This document shows, piece by piece, positions 8,053-15,998 of a DNA stretch of 64,000 bases. Location of the stretch: positions 38,008 to 102,007 of the forward strand of contig JBJHDM010000007.1 of the NCBI GenBank assembly GCA_050486545.1, given 5' to 3'. Made by a program: the position numbers and the translations under genes. This stretch comes from DAOMNN01 sp050486545 (lineage in GTDB: Bacteria > Pseudomonadota > Gammaproteobacteria > Burkholderiales > Rhodocyclaceae). How positions within the stretch are numbered: the first letter of the stretch is position 1; each line of letters opens with the position of its first letter. Under the pieces are notes generated by a model that saw nothing but the letters and a program-made list of their open reading frames with translations, was not told the DNA's origin and searched no databases.

Positions 8053-9363
8053 TCAGGCGGCCTGACGGCGCAGGCCGAGCTGTTCCATGAAGGCGTCCAC
8101 ACGGGCCTGGGTGCGGACCTCGTCGAACTCGCGCTCGTCGCCCATGTTTCCTTCGAAGGTCATCACCGGCACCCCGGCCTTGGCGATGGCCAGGCGGTTT
8201 TCCATGATGCCCAGCGACAGGCCCTCGCAGCCGCGGTTCAGGTGCAGCATCACGCCATCCACGCCCCACTCCTTGCAGATGCGCAGCATCATGTCGCTCT
8301 TCAGTTGCGGGTTGTAGAAGTGCTGCCACTGCGGCTTGGAGAGGTTCCAGTCGGCATACAGCCGGATCGCCGTGTCGCGGTCGTTGATCTCGATGCCCTT
8401 GTCCCACGGCAGCGTGCGCCCGCCCCAGGAGCCGTCCGGCTTGTCTTCCCAGATGCCTTCCAGGCCGAAGGTGTAGAGCGAGCCGATCGACACCGCACCG
8501 TAGCTCTCGAGGTAGCGGAAGATCTTCAGGAAGGACCAGGGCGGCTGCGTGTCCGACATCATCCGCACACTCTCGTTGGGCACCGCCGCAATCCCGCGGG
8601 CGACGCGATCCTTCACTTCCTCGTACAGTTCGTCGTAGAAGTCGGCGCACCACTGCGAGGACTTCGACAGCGTCGCGAGCACGTACAGCGAGTACATCGT
8701 CTTCTCGTCCAGCGGAGCCGGCTTGGCCTTGTTGAGCGCGCAGATGTCGGCCCAGCGGCTGGTCGAACGCATCTCGTTCTTGACCGCCTTGATGAAAAGC
8801 TCGTCATCGAACTTGCGGCCGGTCGACTTCTCCAGGAACTCGATGCCGTCGTGCAGCTGGTTGGCGACATAGTCCAGGCGCTGCTCGTTCAGCTCGTTGT
8901 ACGGGCCGACGCCGACGTCCAGATAGAACTGCGGAATCTGCTCTTCCTTGGCGACGTGCTGGTACCACTTCGAGTGCGAACAGCAGATCTGCGTCTGGAA
9001 CACGAAGTCGGCCTTCGGGAATTCGCCGCCGAACGCGTACTGGTTCAGGTGCATGCCGCCCCAGTAGATGCGCATGTACGAGCACAGGTCGCGGGCGAAG
9101 CCGTAGGACTCGGCTGCATCCATGAATTTCTGCGCGAGCTTGCGGTCGTGCGACACGGCTGCCGCGTACGGCTCGCCGGTCAGCGAATACACGTCCTCAC
9201 CCAGGCCGGCCGGCAGCGCATCCAGCGCCCAGGCCGAACCGGACCAGCGCAGGCCGCCCTTTTCCTTGGCCTTGGCGTAGTTGATGTAATACTGCTCGCG
9301 CAGCTCCTTGGCCTTCTTCCAGAGCTTGAGCGGCTCGGTCGGATACTTGTTCATTGCACTCAT
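8053..9363 (-). CDS. bzdO: Benzoyl-CoA reductase subunit BzdO (catalytic-module subunit)
   Basis: 436-aa protein of the 2-hydroxyglutaryl-CoA dehydratase D-component family (HgdA/HgdB, BcrB). With BzdN it forms the substrate-binding module, holding low-potential iron-sulfur clusters and benzoyl-CoA. Conserved features include the aromatic-rich WRWxG-type N-terminus, cysteines in FVFQTQICCSHSKWY, and the C-terminal GVMLHLNRGCEGLSLG segment. Start ATG 9363 (MSAMNKYPTEP) has GGGAGA at good spacing; a second ATG three codons on is possible. The 123-base gap upstream can fold into strong hairpins. Confidence 0.94.
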   Translation of the reverse strand: MSAMNKYPTEPLKLWKKAKELREQYYINYAKAKEKGGLRWSGSAWALDALPAGLGEDVYSLTGEPYAAAVSHDRKLAQKFMDAAESYGFARDLCSYMRIYWGGMHLNQYAFGGEFPKADFVFQTQICCSHSKWYQHVAKEEQIPQFYLDVGVGPYNELNEQRLDYVANQLHDGIEFLEKSTGRKFDDELFIKAVKNEMRSTSRWADICALNKAKPAPLDEKTMYSLYVLATLSKSSQWCADFYDELYEEVKDRVARGIAAVPNESVRMMSDTQPPWSFLKIFRYLESYGAVSIGSLYTFGLEGIWEDKPDGSWGGRTLPWDKGIEINDRDTAIRLYADWNLSKPQWQHFYNPQLKSDMMLRICKEWGVDGVMLHLNRGCEGLSLGIMENRLAIAKAGVPVMTFEGNMGDEREFDEVRTQARVDAFMEQLGLRRQAA

Positions 9364-9486
9364 CGTGTGTCTCCCGTCAGCCGGAACCGCCTGCCCGCAG
9401 GCCGGGCGGCTCCGCCACCAGTTGGATAATTCCCTTTCGGTTCCGAACCCGTTGCGGTGCGCGGCGACCGGCGCCGCGCCGCAGGG

Positions 9487-10626
9487 TCAGAACAGCTCTT
9501 CTTCGCCCAGCGTCTCGAGGAAGGCCTCGACGCGAATCCGGAACGGTCCCAGCGGGTTCGTGATGTCGAACTCCAGGAACAGCGTCGGAATGCCGTTGTC
9601 CTCGAGGTGACGCTTGAGGTCCGGGTAGTCGCCTTCGTGCGGGTCGCAGAACTTCTGCTGCAGGAAGATCGCACCCTGCACGCCGTAGTCCTTGGCCAGG
9701 CCGAGCACGTGGTCGAAACGCGTGTGCGCCGGATAGTCCTTGGTCGGGCAGGCCGGACGGTCGCAATAGCGCTCGGCGATCGCCTTGATGACGTCATCCT
9801 CGGGCTTGGAGGCGTTCCAGAAGGCGCGCGTCCCCGAGCACTGGTCGTCGATGACGATGGTGCCGCCGACCGACTCGATCATCGCCATGAATGCGACGTC
9901 GTCGTTTTCCGAACCGATGGTCATGAAGCGCACGCCCTCGGGGCGGTTCAGGTTGCGGTTCGGCAGCGCGGCGAGCACCTTCTTCAGCTCGGCGTTGTGT
10001 TCGCGCTTGTCGATGAACTGCGCAGTGATCGACGCGTACAGCGCTTCGACCCCGGTGACCTGCGGGTCGGTCTGCTTGCGGTAGTCGAAGATCTCGCGCA
10101 GCAGGCGGCGGTTCTCGTCGCACAGGGCGAGCGACTCGCGCAGCATCTCGTCGGTGAGCGGCTTGCCGGTCAGCACGCCGAGGAACTCGCGGAAGGCCTG
10201 CACTTCGCCGTAGTGCGCCTTGCGGGCATGCGGCGACTGCACGTCGTTGGGCATCGGCACGTAGTAGTCCCACTCGACCGTGGGCACGTGCATGCGCCAG
10301 GAATTGAAGGTCTGGCGGTACTGGATACAGGATTGCGTCAGCGTCACGCCCTGCGCGTAGTCGAAGCGGCCGAGCAGGCCCTGGGCGAGCGAGTCGCGGC
10401 AGAACGGGCAGAACATGCCGAAGATGTGAGGCTCGGTGACGTTCTGCGGCTCGTGGGCGCCGAGCACGCGCACCGGCAGCATCCCGGCGGCAATCAGCAA
10501 CTCCTCGGGGGTATACGTACACATCGTGGCCACCACCTGACCGCCGGTACGGGCCTTCCAGTCGCGCGCATAGTCGTGGCGCTTTTCGTACCAGGTCTTG
10601 AACTGGTCGAACAAACCGTCATTCAT
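9487..10626 (-). CDS. bzdN: Benzoyl-CoA reductase subunit BzdN (catalytic-module subunit), first gene of the bzd operon
   Basis: 379-aa protein, HgdB/BcrC-like, partner of BzdO. Candidate cluster cysteines occur in ATMCTYTPEE, GMFCPFCRDS, TQSCIQYRQ and QQKFCDPHEGDYP. ATG 10626 (MNDGLFDQFK) is preferred over the longer frame because GAGGAGA precedes it. The leader carries an FNR-type box, a -10 element and a cluster of BzdR-like operators, so the operon should be repressed without benzoyl-CoA and switched on anaerobically. It belongs to the class I ATP-dependent reductase, distinct from the tungsten-dependent Bam system. Confidence 0.95.
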   Translation of the reverse strand: MNDGLFDQFKTWYEKRHDYARDWKARTGGQVVATMCTYTPEELLIAAGMLPVRVLGAHEPQNVTEPHIFGMFCPFCRDSLAQGLLGRFDYAQGVTLTQSCIQYRQTFNSWRMHVPTVEWDYYVPMPNDVQSPHARKAHYGEVQAFREFLGVLTGKPLTDEMLRESLALCDENRRLLREIFDYRKQTDPQVTGVEALYASITAQFIDKREHNAELKKVLAALPNRNLNRPEGVRFMTIGSENDDVAFMAMIESVGGTIVIDDQCSGTRAFWNASKPEDDVIKAIAERYCDRPACPTKDYPAHTRFDHVLGLAKDYGVQGAIFLQQKFCDPHEGDYPDLKRHLEDNGIPTLFLEFDITNPLGPFRIRVEAFLETLGEEELF

Positions 10627-10678
10627 CGAAGTATCTCCTCTGGTGTATCCGCAGGGTGGCTCCCGCGACCCCGTGTAA

Positions 10679-10835
10679 TGCACTATATTGCGGCACATGC
10701 ACTATGGAGCATCTTAGAACGTGCACGGTAGTGCGTGTTGACCTAGGTCAACCCTTTGGGAGTTTTATGCGTGATATTGCACTATAGAAGGCGGCCGGAG
10801 CCCGTCAAGCCCGAACATGCATGCATTATATTGCA
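10679..10835. promoter_or_regulatory. Cluster of BzdR-like TGCA-N6-TGCA operators upstream of bzdN
   Basis: Five 14-base elements of the form TGCA-N6-TGCA or one-base variants lie here: 10679-10692 (TGCACTATATTGCG), 10698-10711 (TGCACTATGGAGCA), 10722-10735 (TGCACGGTAGTGCG), 10768-10781 (TGCGTGATATTGCA) and 10822-10835 (TGCATTATATTGCA). The first two cover the predicted start site and -10, the third lies between -10 and the FNR box, and the last two are upstream. I recall BzdR operators being described as TGCA repeats within longer palindromes at the Azoarcus PN promoter; this layout agrees. Confidence 0.8.
10705..10751 (-). promoter_or_regulatory. bzdN promoter with perfect FNR/AcpR-type box
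   Basis: On the minus strand, TTGACCTAGGTCAA (10738-10751) is a perfect 14-bp palindrome matching the FNR-family consensus TTGAY-N4-RTCAA. A -10-like TAAGAT lies at 10716-10711, placing a start site near 10704 and the FNR box at about -41, the class II activation position. No good -35 is present, as expected for such promoters. The predicted leader to bzdN is about 78 bases. Confidence 0.8.
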
Positions 10836-10931
10836 CTTTTATGCTGCTGACCGGTTACGTTCAACGATGCGGCGAAGCGGAAAGGAAACAGAACGACCCG
10901 CCCGACGGGAACGCGGGTCCGTCGTGGTGGA

Positions 10932-11873
10932 TCAATCGAAATCGGGAGCGAACGCCTCGGCCCGGCTCGGACTCGCATGGCCTTCGATGACACCGAGCAT
11001 TTCCGCGAAGCTCTGCTCGATGCTCTTGCCCGAGGTATCCACCACCGCGTCGGCACGGCTGTACATGCCGATGCGGCCGGAGAGGATGCGCTTGAGGTCT
11101 TCCATGGCTTCCTGGCTGCCCTTCATCGGGCGGTAGTCGCCCTGCGCGATGACGCGGGCCATGTGCTCCTCGGGCGAAGCGCGCAGCCAGATCGTGAAGC
11201 AGGACGAGAGCAGCAGGTCGAAGGTTCCGGATTCGGAGACGATGCTGCCGCCCGGCACGATGATGAAGCTTTCGTGGTTCTCGATGACCGATTCGAGACT
11301 GCGTCGCTCGTAGCGGCGGTAGGCGGCCTGCCCATAGAGCGAGAAGATCTCCGACAGCTCGGCGCCGGCCTCGCTCTCGATGCGCTTGGCCAGTTCGATG
11401 AATGGCACGCCGAGGTGGTCGGCCAGCAGGTTGCCCAGCGTCGTCTTGCCCGCGCCACGCAGGCCGATCAGGGCGATGCGCTGGCGCCGGTTGCCGCGGT
11501 CGGCGACCTCGAGCTCGTCCTCGAGCAGGCGACGGGCCGACACCAGCGTCTTGGGCGGAAAGCGGCTGAGGTACTGGATCAGCAGCGTGAGTTCAGGGGG
11601 CTGTTCAGGCCCTTCGCGAACCAGGTCGACGAGCGGAAGGCCCATGCCCTGGGCGATCTGGCGCAGCAGGATGATGGAGATATTGCCGTGGCCGGTTTCG
11701 AGCTGGGCGAGATAGCGCTCGGACACGCCCGACTGCTGAGCCAGGATCTTGCGCGTCATGCCGCGCCGCGCCCGCAACTCGCGAATGCGCTCGCCCAGCA
11801 TCAGCAGGTATTCGTTCTCGTCGACCGTCAGGTCCGGGCGCTGCAGTTTGTCCGATCGGGGCTTGCGGGCCAT
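10932..11873 (-). CDS. bzdR: BzdR/BoxR-type repressor: XRE helix-turn-helix fused to shikimate-kinase-like domain
   Basis: 313-aa transcriptional regulator. Residues about 25-85 form an XRE-type helix-turn-helix (GERIRELRARRGMTRKILAQ, then SGVSERYLAQLETG). After a linker, residues about 130-300 resemble shikimate kinase with an intact P-loop GLRGAGKTTLG. In BzdR the kinase-like domain is thought to sense benzoyl-CoA. ATG 11873 has GAGGAGAG just upstream; longer frames are not supported. It lies upstream of and co-directional with bzdN, and one operator overlaps its own promoter, implying autorepression. No second paralogue (boxR) is in the window although box genes are. Confidence 0.93.
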   Translation of the reverse strand: MARKPRSDKLQRPDLTVDENEYLLMLGERIRELRARRGMTRKILAQQSGVSERYLAQLETGHGNISIILLRQIAQGMGLPLVDLVREGPEQPPELTLLIQYLSRFPPKTLVSARRLLEDELEVADRGNRRQRIALIGLRGAGKTTLGNLLADHLGVPFIELAKRIESEAGAELSEIFSLYGQAAYRRYERRSLESVIENHESFIIVPGGSIVSESGTFDLLLSSCFTIWLRASPEEHMARVIAQGDYRPMKGSQEAMEDLKRILSGRIGMYSRADAVVDTSGKSIEQSFAEMLGVIEGHASPSRAEAFAPDFD

Positions 11874-11904
11874 GGCCTCTCCTCGTGCTGCACAAGCGGT
11901 TCCA

Positions 11905-11918
11905 TGCAATATAGTGCA
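11905..11918 (-). promoter_or_regulatory. BzdR-like operator at the bzdR promoter
   Basis: TGCAATATAGTGCA on the plus strand, reading TGCACTATATTGCA on the bzdR coding strand. It contains a -10-like TATATT 32 bases before the bzdR ATG. It is one base different from the 10679 and 34133 elements, pointing to autoregulation. Confidence 0.75.
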
Positions 11919-11953
11919 CGGCCCGCCCGCGCGATGCAAGCGCGGGTTGGCAA

Positions 11954-11981
11954 GCGGCGTCGGGCTCCCGCCCGACGCCGC
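11954..11981 (-). terminator. Strong hairpin ending the pad operon
   Basis: A perfect 12-bp GC-rich stem (11954-11965 with 11970-11981) closed by a four-base loop, 13 bases after the thioesterase stop codon. There is only a short T stretch, so it may work as a stem-only terminator or mRNA end protector. It separates the pad operon from the bzdR promoter. Confidence 0.6.
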
Positions 11982-11994
11982 GCCGGCTCGCGCC

Positions 11995-12405
11995 TCAGCC
12001 TGCCGCCTGGGCCTTGGCGAGCTTCCCCTTGAGTCGTTCCACCGTCTTGTCGACGCCGACCACGAAACGGCTGTGCTTGCCACGCGCGACCTGCTCCAGC
12101 GCGTCCCGGGCGGTGAATTCAAACGAGACCGCCGGTCCGTTGACCTCGGTCACCGTGACCGTGATCTCGACCCACATGCCGAGCAGGGTCGCACCCATGT
12201 GATCCAGTTCCACGCGAGTGCCGACCGAGTCCTTGCCCGCGCCGATGTGCTCAAGCAGCAGATCGCGGCACACGACCTCGATGTCGTAGAGCAGGGCCGG
12301 CGTGGAGTACACGCGGCTGTCTTCGCCCATGAAGGCGATCGTGCGGGCGGTGTCGATGTCGTAGCGGCGGGTGCTGGTCAGTCCGGCTTGCAGGGTTTCG
12401 CTCAT
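11995..12405 (-). CDS. Hotdog-fold acyl-CoA thioesterase, FlK-like
   Basis: 136-aa protein resembling fluoroacetyl-CoA thioesterase FlK and related hotdog hydrolases. Visible are the VYSTPALLYDIEVVCRDLL helix segment, the GTRVELDHMGATLLGM strand with conserved H-x-G, and the FEFTARD strand. ATG 12405 (MSETLQAGL) has GGAGACC upstream. It is the last gene of the pad operon, 42 bases after the acyl-CoA synthetase-like gene. It probably releases CoA from a dead-end or surplus aryl-CoA such as phenylacetyl-CoA; the substrate is not determined by the sequence. Confidence 0.82.
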   Translation of the reverse strand: MSETLQAGLTSTRRYDIDTARTIAFMGEDSRVYSTPALLYDIEVVCRDLLLEHIGAGKDSVGTRVELDHMGATLLGMWVEITVTVTEVNGPAVSFEFTARDALEQVARGKHSRFVVGVDKTVERLKGKLAKAQAAG

Positions 12406-12447
12406 TGTGGTCTCCAGGTTTGGTTTCAAGAAAAAGGGTCTGTGCGC

Positions 12448-14556
12448 TCAGGACCGCTGCGCGCGCTTGCGCAGGGCTTCGCCGTCGAGGCGCGCCTCGA
12501 TGTAGCGCACCAGGGCGCGGGTGCCGCGCGCGCAGTTGCGGAACACGCACACGCCGCGATCCATGAGGCCCGCCGACATCGCGTCGTACAGGTGGCCGCC
12601 ATCGACGATGCCGAGGATCGGCTTGTCGGTGCGATCGACCAGTTCGGGCATGCGGAACACGGTGCTGTCCGGGTCCGTGATGTCGTAGCCGGGACGCAGC
12701 TTGCTCTGCTCGAGTGCACGCACCGACGGCGCCGTCGGATCGAGCCCGACCACGACCGCATCGATGTTGGGGTCGGCCGCGAACGCCTCGGTGATCAGCA
12801 GGTGCGCCTCGTCGTCGGCACCGGGGTTGATGTCGATCGGGTTGCGGACCTCGACGAGTGCGTCCAGCCGCTTCGCCGCGAGGACCTCCTCGACGCGGCG
12901 CACGGTGGCCGGGAGCAACTCGCCCATCTCCATCGAGAAAGTGTCGGAATCGACCGAGTCGGCCATGCCGACGGCCTCGAATCCCGCGCCGCTGATCGCC
13001 CCCAGGCGCTTGCCGCCGATCTTCTTGTGATGCAGCGCACCGGCGATGTAGAAGAGGTCGTCGAAGGCATGGAAGTCTTCGGCGACGATCGCGCCGGCCT
13101 GGCGCAACACCGACTCGAAGACCACCGGATCGCCGGCGATCGACGCGGTATGCCCCATCACGCCGGCCGCACCGGCGACGGTTCGCCCGGACTTGTAGAC
13201 AACGACCTGCTTGCCGCCGAGCACCGCCTTGCGCACCGCACGGGCGAACGCGAGGCCATCCAGGTCCTTGAAGCCCTCGACGTAGACGCCGATGGTCTCG
13301 ATCTCGGGCCGCTCGGCGAAGTAGCTCAGCAGATCGCCATGGGTGAGGTCGGTCTGGTTTCCTATGGCCATCATGTAGCGCGGATCGAGCCACGGGTTCT
13401 GCGACAGACGCGTGATCATGAAGGCACCGCTCTGGCTCAGGATCACCGAATTGCGCTCGGGCTTCTTCTGCGGCTTGGGCAGTCGCTCGAGCGGGATGAA
13501 CCAGGAATCGTAGCCGCCCGGATGCGACACCACGCCGAGGCAGTTGGCGCCGAGGAAGATCGGACCACCGCCTTCCTTGCCATGGGCGGCATTGATCCTC
13601 GCCGCCAGTTCGGCAGCCGGCTCCTTGCTTTTCTTCGTCTCGCCGAGGCTGCCGGGAATCAGCATGACGGCCTCGACCGCATCGGTCTCGATGATCTCGT
13701 CGACGAGCCCGTACACGGCATCGGCCGCCACCGCGACGATGAGCAGGTCAAGCTTGCCCTCCAGCGCCTTGAGTCCGCCCACGCAGCGAACGCCGTCGAT
13801 CTCGGTCTCGCCTTCGCGGATGACGCACAGCTGCTCCTTCGGATAGCCGCTGCCCATCAGGTTGCGCAGGATGATGCGCCCGAAGTTCATGCCGCCTGCC
13901 GACACCCCGATGATGCCGATCGACTGCGGATGAAGCAGTTTGTCGATCTTGTGGATCGGGCGCGGCAACCGCTGCGACATCGGCACGCCGAAGGTGCAGT
14001 GGGCCGCGCCTACGCTCAGCCGCTCGCCCGGACGGATCCGGTCGAGCTCGAGGCTGCGTATGACGAAACCGGGATCGGTCGCGACCGACGCATGCCGGCG
14101 GCCCAGCGCGATCAGCGAACGGAAGGTGGTGAGCAGCGCTTCGTCGGGCAACGGAAGGTCGCCGCGGCGGGCGACCCGCTCGATACGCTGATAGGCGACC
14201 GTGCGACGGAATCGCGCCAGGAATTCGTCGGCTTCGATCAGCTCGACGCTGGCGTGCACGGCCGCGCGGTCCTTGCGGAAGTTGGACGGATCGAGTTCGG
14301 CGTCCACACCGCCGCAACCGGCGCTCAGGACCATGCCGAACTCGCGCGTCTCGGTCAGGACGATCCGCAGTTCCACCGGTGCGTGGCGCAGCTCGCGCGC
14401 ATCGTCCCGAACCCCCAGCCCCAATTCCGAGAGCAGCGCCCCCAGTTCCACCGAATTGAGGGCATGACGCCCCTCGAAGGCCGCCTGGCGAAAGGCCGTG
14501 GTCACGCCCGCCGGCGTCTGTGCTTCGGCTGTACCGACTGTACTTGGATTGCTCAC
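12448..14556 (-). CDS. ADP-forming acyl-CoA synthetase-like protein with shortened ATP-grasp region
   Basis: 702-aa protein. From about residue 205 it is a complete succinyl-CoA-ligase/acetyl-CoA-synthetase alpha-type module: CoA-binding Rossmann segment (SIGIIGVSAGGMNFG) and the GHTASIAGDP motif that bears the phosphohistidine in ADP-forming enzymes. Residues about 1-195 look like part of an ATP-grasp beta domain (ELRIVLTETREFGMVLSAG) but are too short for a full one. GTG 14556 is the chosen start, preceded by AGGGGA; longer frames run through padJ. It could be a reversible acyl-CoA synthetase for an aryl acid, or a non-catalytic CoA-binding protein. Operon context suggests phenylacetate metabolism. 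Confidence 0.78.
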   Translation of the reverse strand: MSNPSTVGTAEAQTPAGVTTAFRQAAFEGRHALNSVELGALLSELGLGVRDDARELRHAPVELRIVLTETREFGMVLSAGCGGVDAELDPSNFRKDRAAVHASVELIEADEFLARFRRTVAYQRIERVARRGDLPLPDEALLTTFRSLIALGRRHASVATDPGFVIRSLELDRIRPGERLSVGAAHCTFGVPMSQRLPRPIHKIDKLLHPQSIGIIGVSAGGMNFGRIILRNLMGSGYPKEQLCVIREGETEIDGVRCVGGLKALEGKLDLLIVAVAADAVYGLVDEIIETDAVEAVMLIPGSLGETKKSKEPAAELAARINAAHGKEGGGPIFLGANCLGVVSHPGGYDSWFIPLERLPKPQKKPERNSVILSQSGAFMITRLSQNPWLDPRYMMAIGNQTDLTHGDLLSYFAERPEIETIGVYVEGFKDLDGLAFARAVRKAVLGGKQVVVYKSGRTVAGAAGVMGHTASIAGDPVVFESVLRQAGAIVAEDFHAFDDLFYIAGALHHKKIGGKRLGAISGAGFEAVGMADSVDSDTFSMEMGELLPATVRRVEEVLAAKRLDALVEVRNPIDINPGADDEAHLLITEAFAADPNIDAVVVGLDPTAPSVRALEQSKLRPGYDITDPDSTVFRMPELVDRTDKPILGIVDGGHLYDAMSAGLMDRGVCVFRNCARGTRALVRYIEARLDGEALRKRAQRS

Positions 14557-14654
14557 ACCTTGTCCCCTCGTTTCCGGCCCTCTCGTCGTGCGGACGGCCT
14601 GTTGTTCCCTGTTCGCTCGGGCGGCGCGATGCTTCCACGCCGCCTCCCGCTCCG

Positions 14655-15998
14655 TCAGGCCACCGCCGGCTCCTGCGTGTGCCGGCGGTCGATGACCCGT
14701 TTGGCCTTGCCGACGAGCGTGCGCTCGATGCTGTCGGTTTCGAGCACCTGCACTTCGGCGGTGACGCCGACCCCGCTCTTGATTCGATGACGCACTTCGG
14801 CCGCGATCGCCGCACGCTGTTCGCGCGTGAGCCGCTCGGACAGTTCGTGACGCACCTCGACGAGTACGTCGAGGCGGTCCAGATGGTCCTCGCGGCTGAG
14901 CTGCAACTGGTAATGGCCGCACAAGGCCTCGTGCCCGAGCACGATTTCCTCGATCTGGCTCGGAAAGACGTTGACGCCGCGAATGATGAGCATGTCGTCG
15001 CTGCGCCCGGTGATCTTGCCGATGCGGCGCATCGCGCAGGCCGTGCCCGGCCGCAGCATCGTCAGGTCGCGCGTGCGATAGCGCACGACCGGCATCGCTT
15101 CCTTGGTCAGCGACGTGAACACCAGCTCACCATGTTCGCCGTCGGGCAGTACTTCACCGGTTTCCGGGTCGATGATCTCCGGGTAGAAGTGGTCTTCCCA
15201 GATGTGCGGGCCGTCCTTGGTCGCGATGCTTTCACAGGCCACGCCCGGCCCGATAACTTCGGACAGGCCATAGACGTCGATCGCATCGATGCCGAGCCGC
15301 GACTCGATCTCGCGACGCATCTCGTTGGTCCAGGGCTCGGCGCCGAAGAAGCCCAGGCGCAGGCTCGTGTTTGCCGGATCCATGCCCTGGCGCAGCATCT
15401 CGTCGGCGATCGTGAGCATGTAGGACGGCGTGGCCATGATGATCGTGGGCGCGAACTCACGGATCATCTGGACCTGCTTCTCGGTGTTGCCCCCGCCCAT
15501 CGGCAGCACGGTCGCCCCCAGGCACTCGGCGCCGTAATGCGCCCCGAGCCCGCCGGTGAACAGGCCGTAGCCGTAGGAATTGAGCACGATGTCGTCGCGC
15601 GTGGCGCCGGCTGCGCGCATCGACCGCGCCATCACCTCCGACCACATCGCCACGTCGTTGCGCGTGTAGCCGACCACGGTCGGACGTCCGGTCGTCCCCG
15701 AGGAGGCGTGGACGCGCACGACCTCGCTCATCGGCACCGCGAACATCCCGTAGGGATAGTTCTCGCGCAGGTCCTGCTTGGTCGTGAACGGAAAGCGCGC
15801 AAGGTCGGAGAGGTCGCGCAGGTCGTCCGGGTGCGCGCCGGCCGCATCGAACGCGGCCCGGTAATGCGGCACGTTCTCGTACGCGTGGCGCAGCGACCAT
15901 TGCAGGCGCTCGAGCTGCAGCGCCTTCAGTGAGCCGCGGTCGAGCCGCTCCGCTGCGAATGACCCGTTGCTCCCGCTCCAGTTATCCCTTGCTGCCAT
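14655..15998 (-). CDS. padJ: Phenylacetate-CoA ligase
   Basis: 447-aa AMP-forming ligase of the PaaK/PadJ family, activating phenylacetate to phenylacetyl-CoA with ATP. The AMP-binding P-loop is VHASSGTTGRPTVVGYT, followed by YGLSEVIGPG, YRTRDLT and the C-terminal hinge GRSDDMLIIRGVNVFPSQIE; a conserved C-terminal lysine lies in ERTLVGKAKRV. Length matches the family (about 430-450 aa). The start at 15998 overlaps the padI stop by 17 bases, indicating translational coupling. Aerobic PaaK would look alike; the anaerobic name comes from its place behind padEFGHI. Confidence 0.93.
   Translation of the reverse strand: MAARDNWSGSNGSFAAERLDRGSLKALQLERLQWSLRHAYENVPHYRAAFDAAGAHPDDLRDLSDLARFPFTTKQDLRENYPYGMFAVPMSEVVRVHASSGTTGRPTVVGYTRNDVAMWSEVMARSMRAAGATRDDIVLNSYGYGLFTGGLGAHYGAECLGATVLPMGGGNTEKQVQMIREFAPTIIMATPSYMLTIADEMLRQGMDPANTSLRLGFFGAEPWTNEMRREIESRLGIDAIDVYGLSEVIGPGVACESIATKDGPHIWEDHFYPEIIDPETGEVLPDGEHGELVFTSLTKEAMPVVRYRTRDLTMLRPGTACAMRRIGKITGRSDDMLIIRGVNVFPSQIEEIVLGHEALCGHYQLQLSREDHLDRLDVLVEVRHELSERLTREQRAAIAAEVRHRIKSGVGVTAEVQVLETDSIERTLVGKAKRVIDRRHTQEPAVA

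Noticed and set aside
11749..14790. 1013-aa open frame on the plus strand
   Set aside because: Antisense shadow of the acyl-CoA synthetase-like and neighbouring genes; high GC third positions keep the opposite frame open. The translation has no recognisable domain and is rich in H, R and D.
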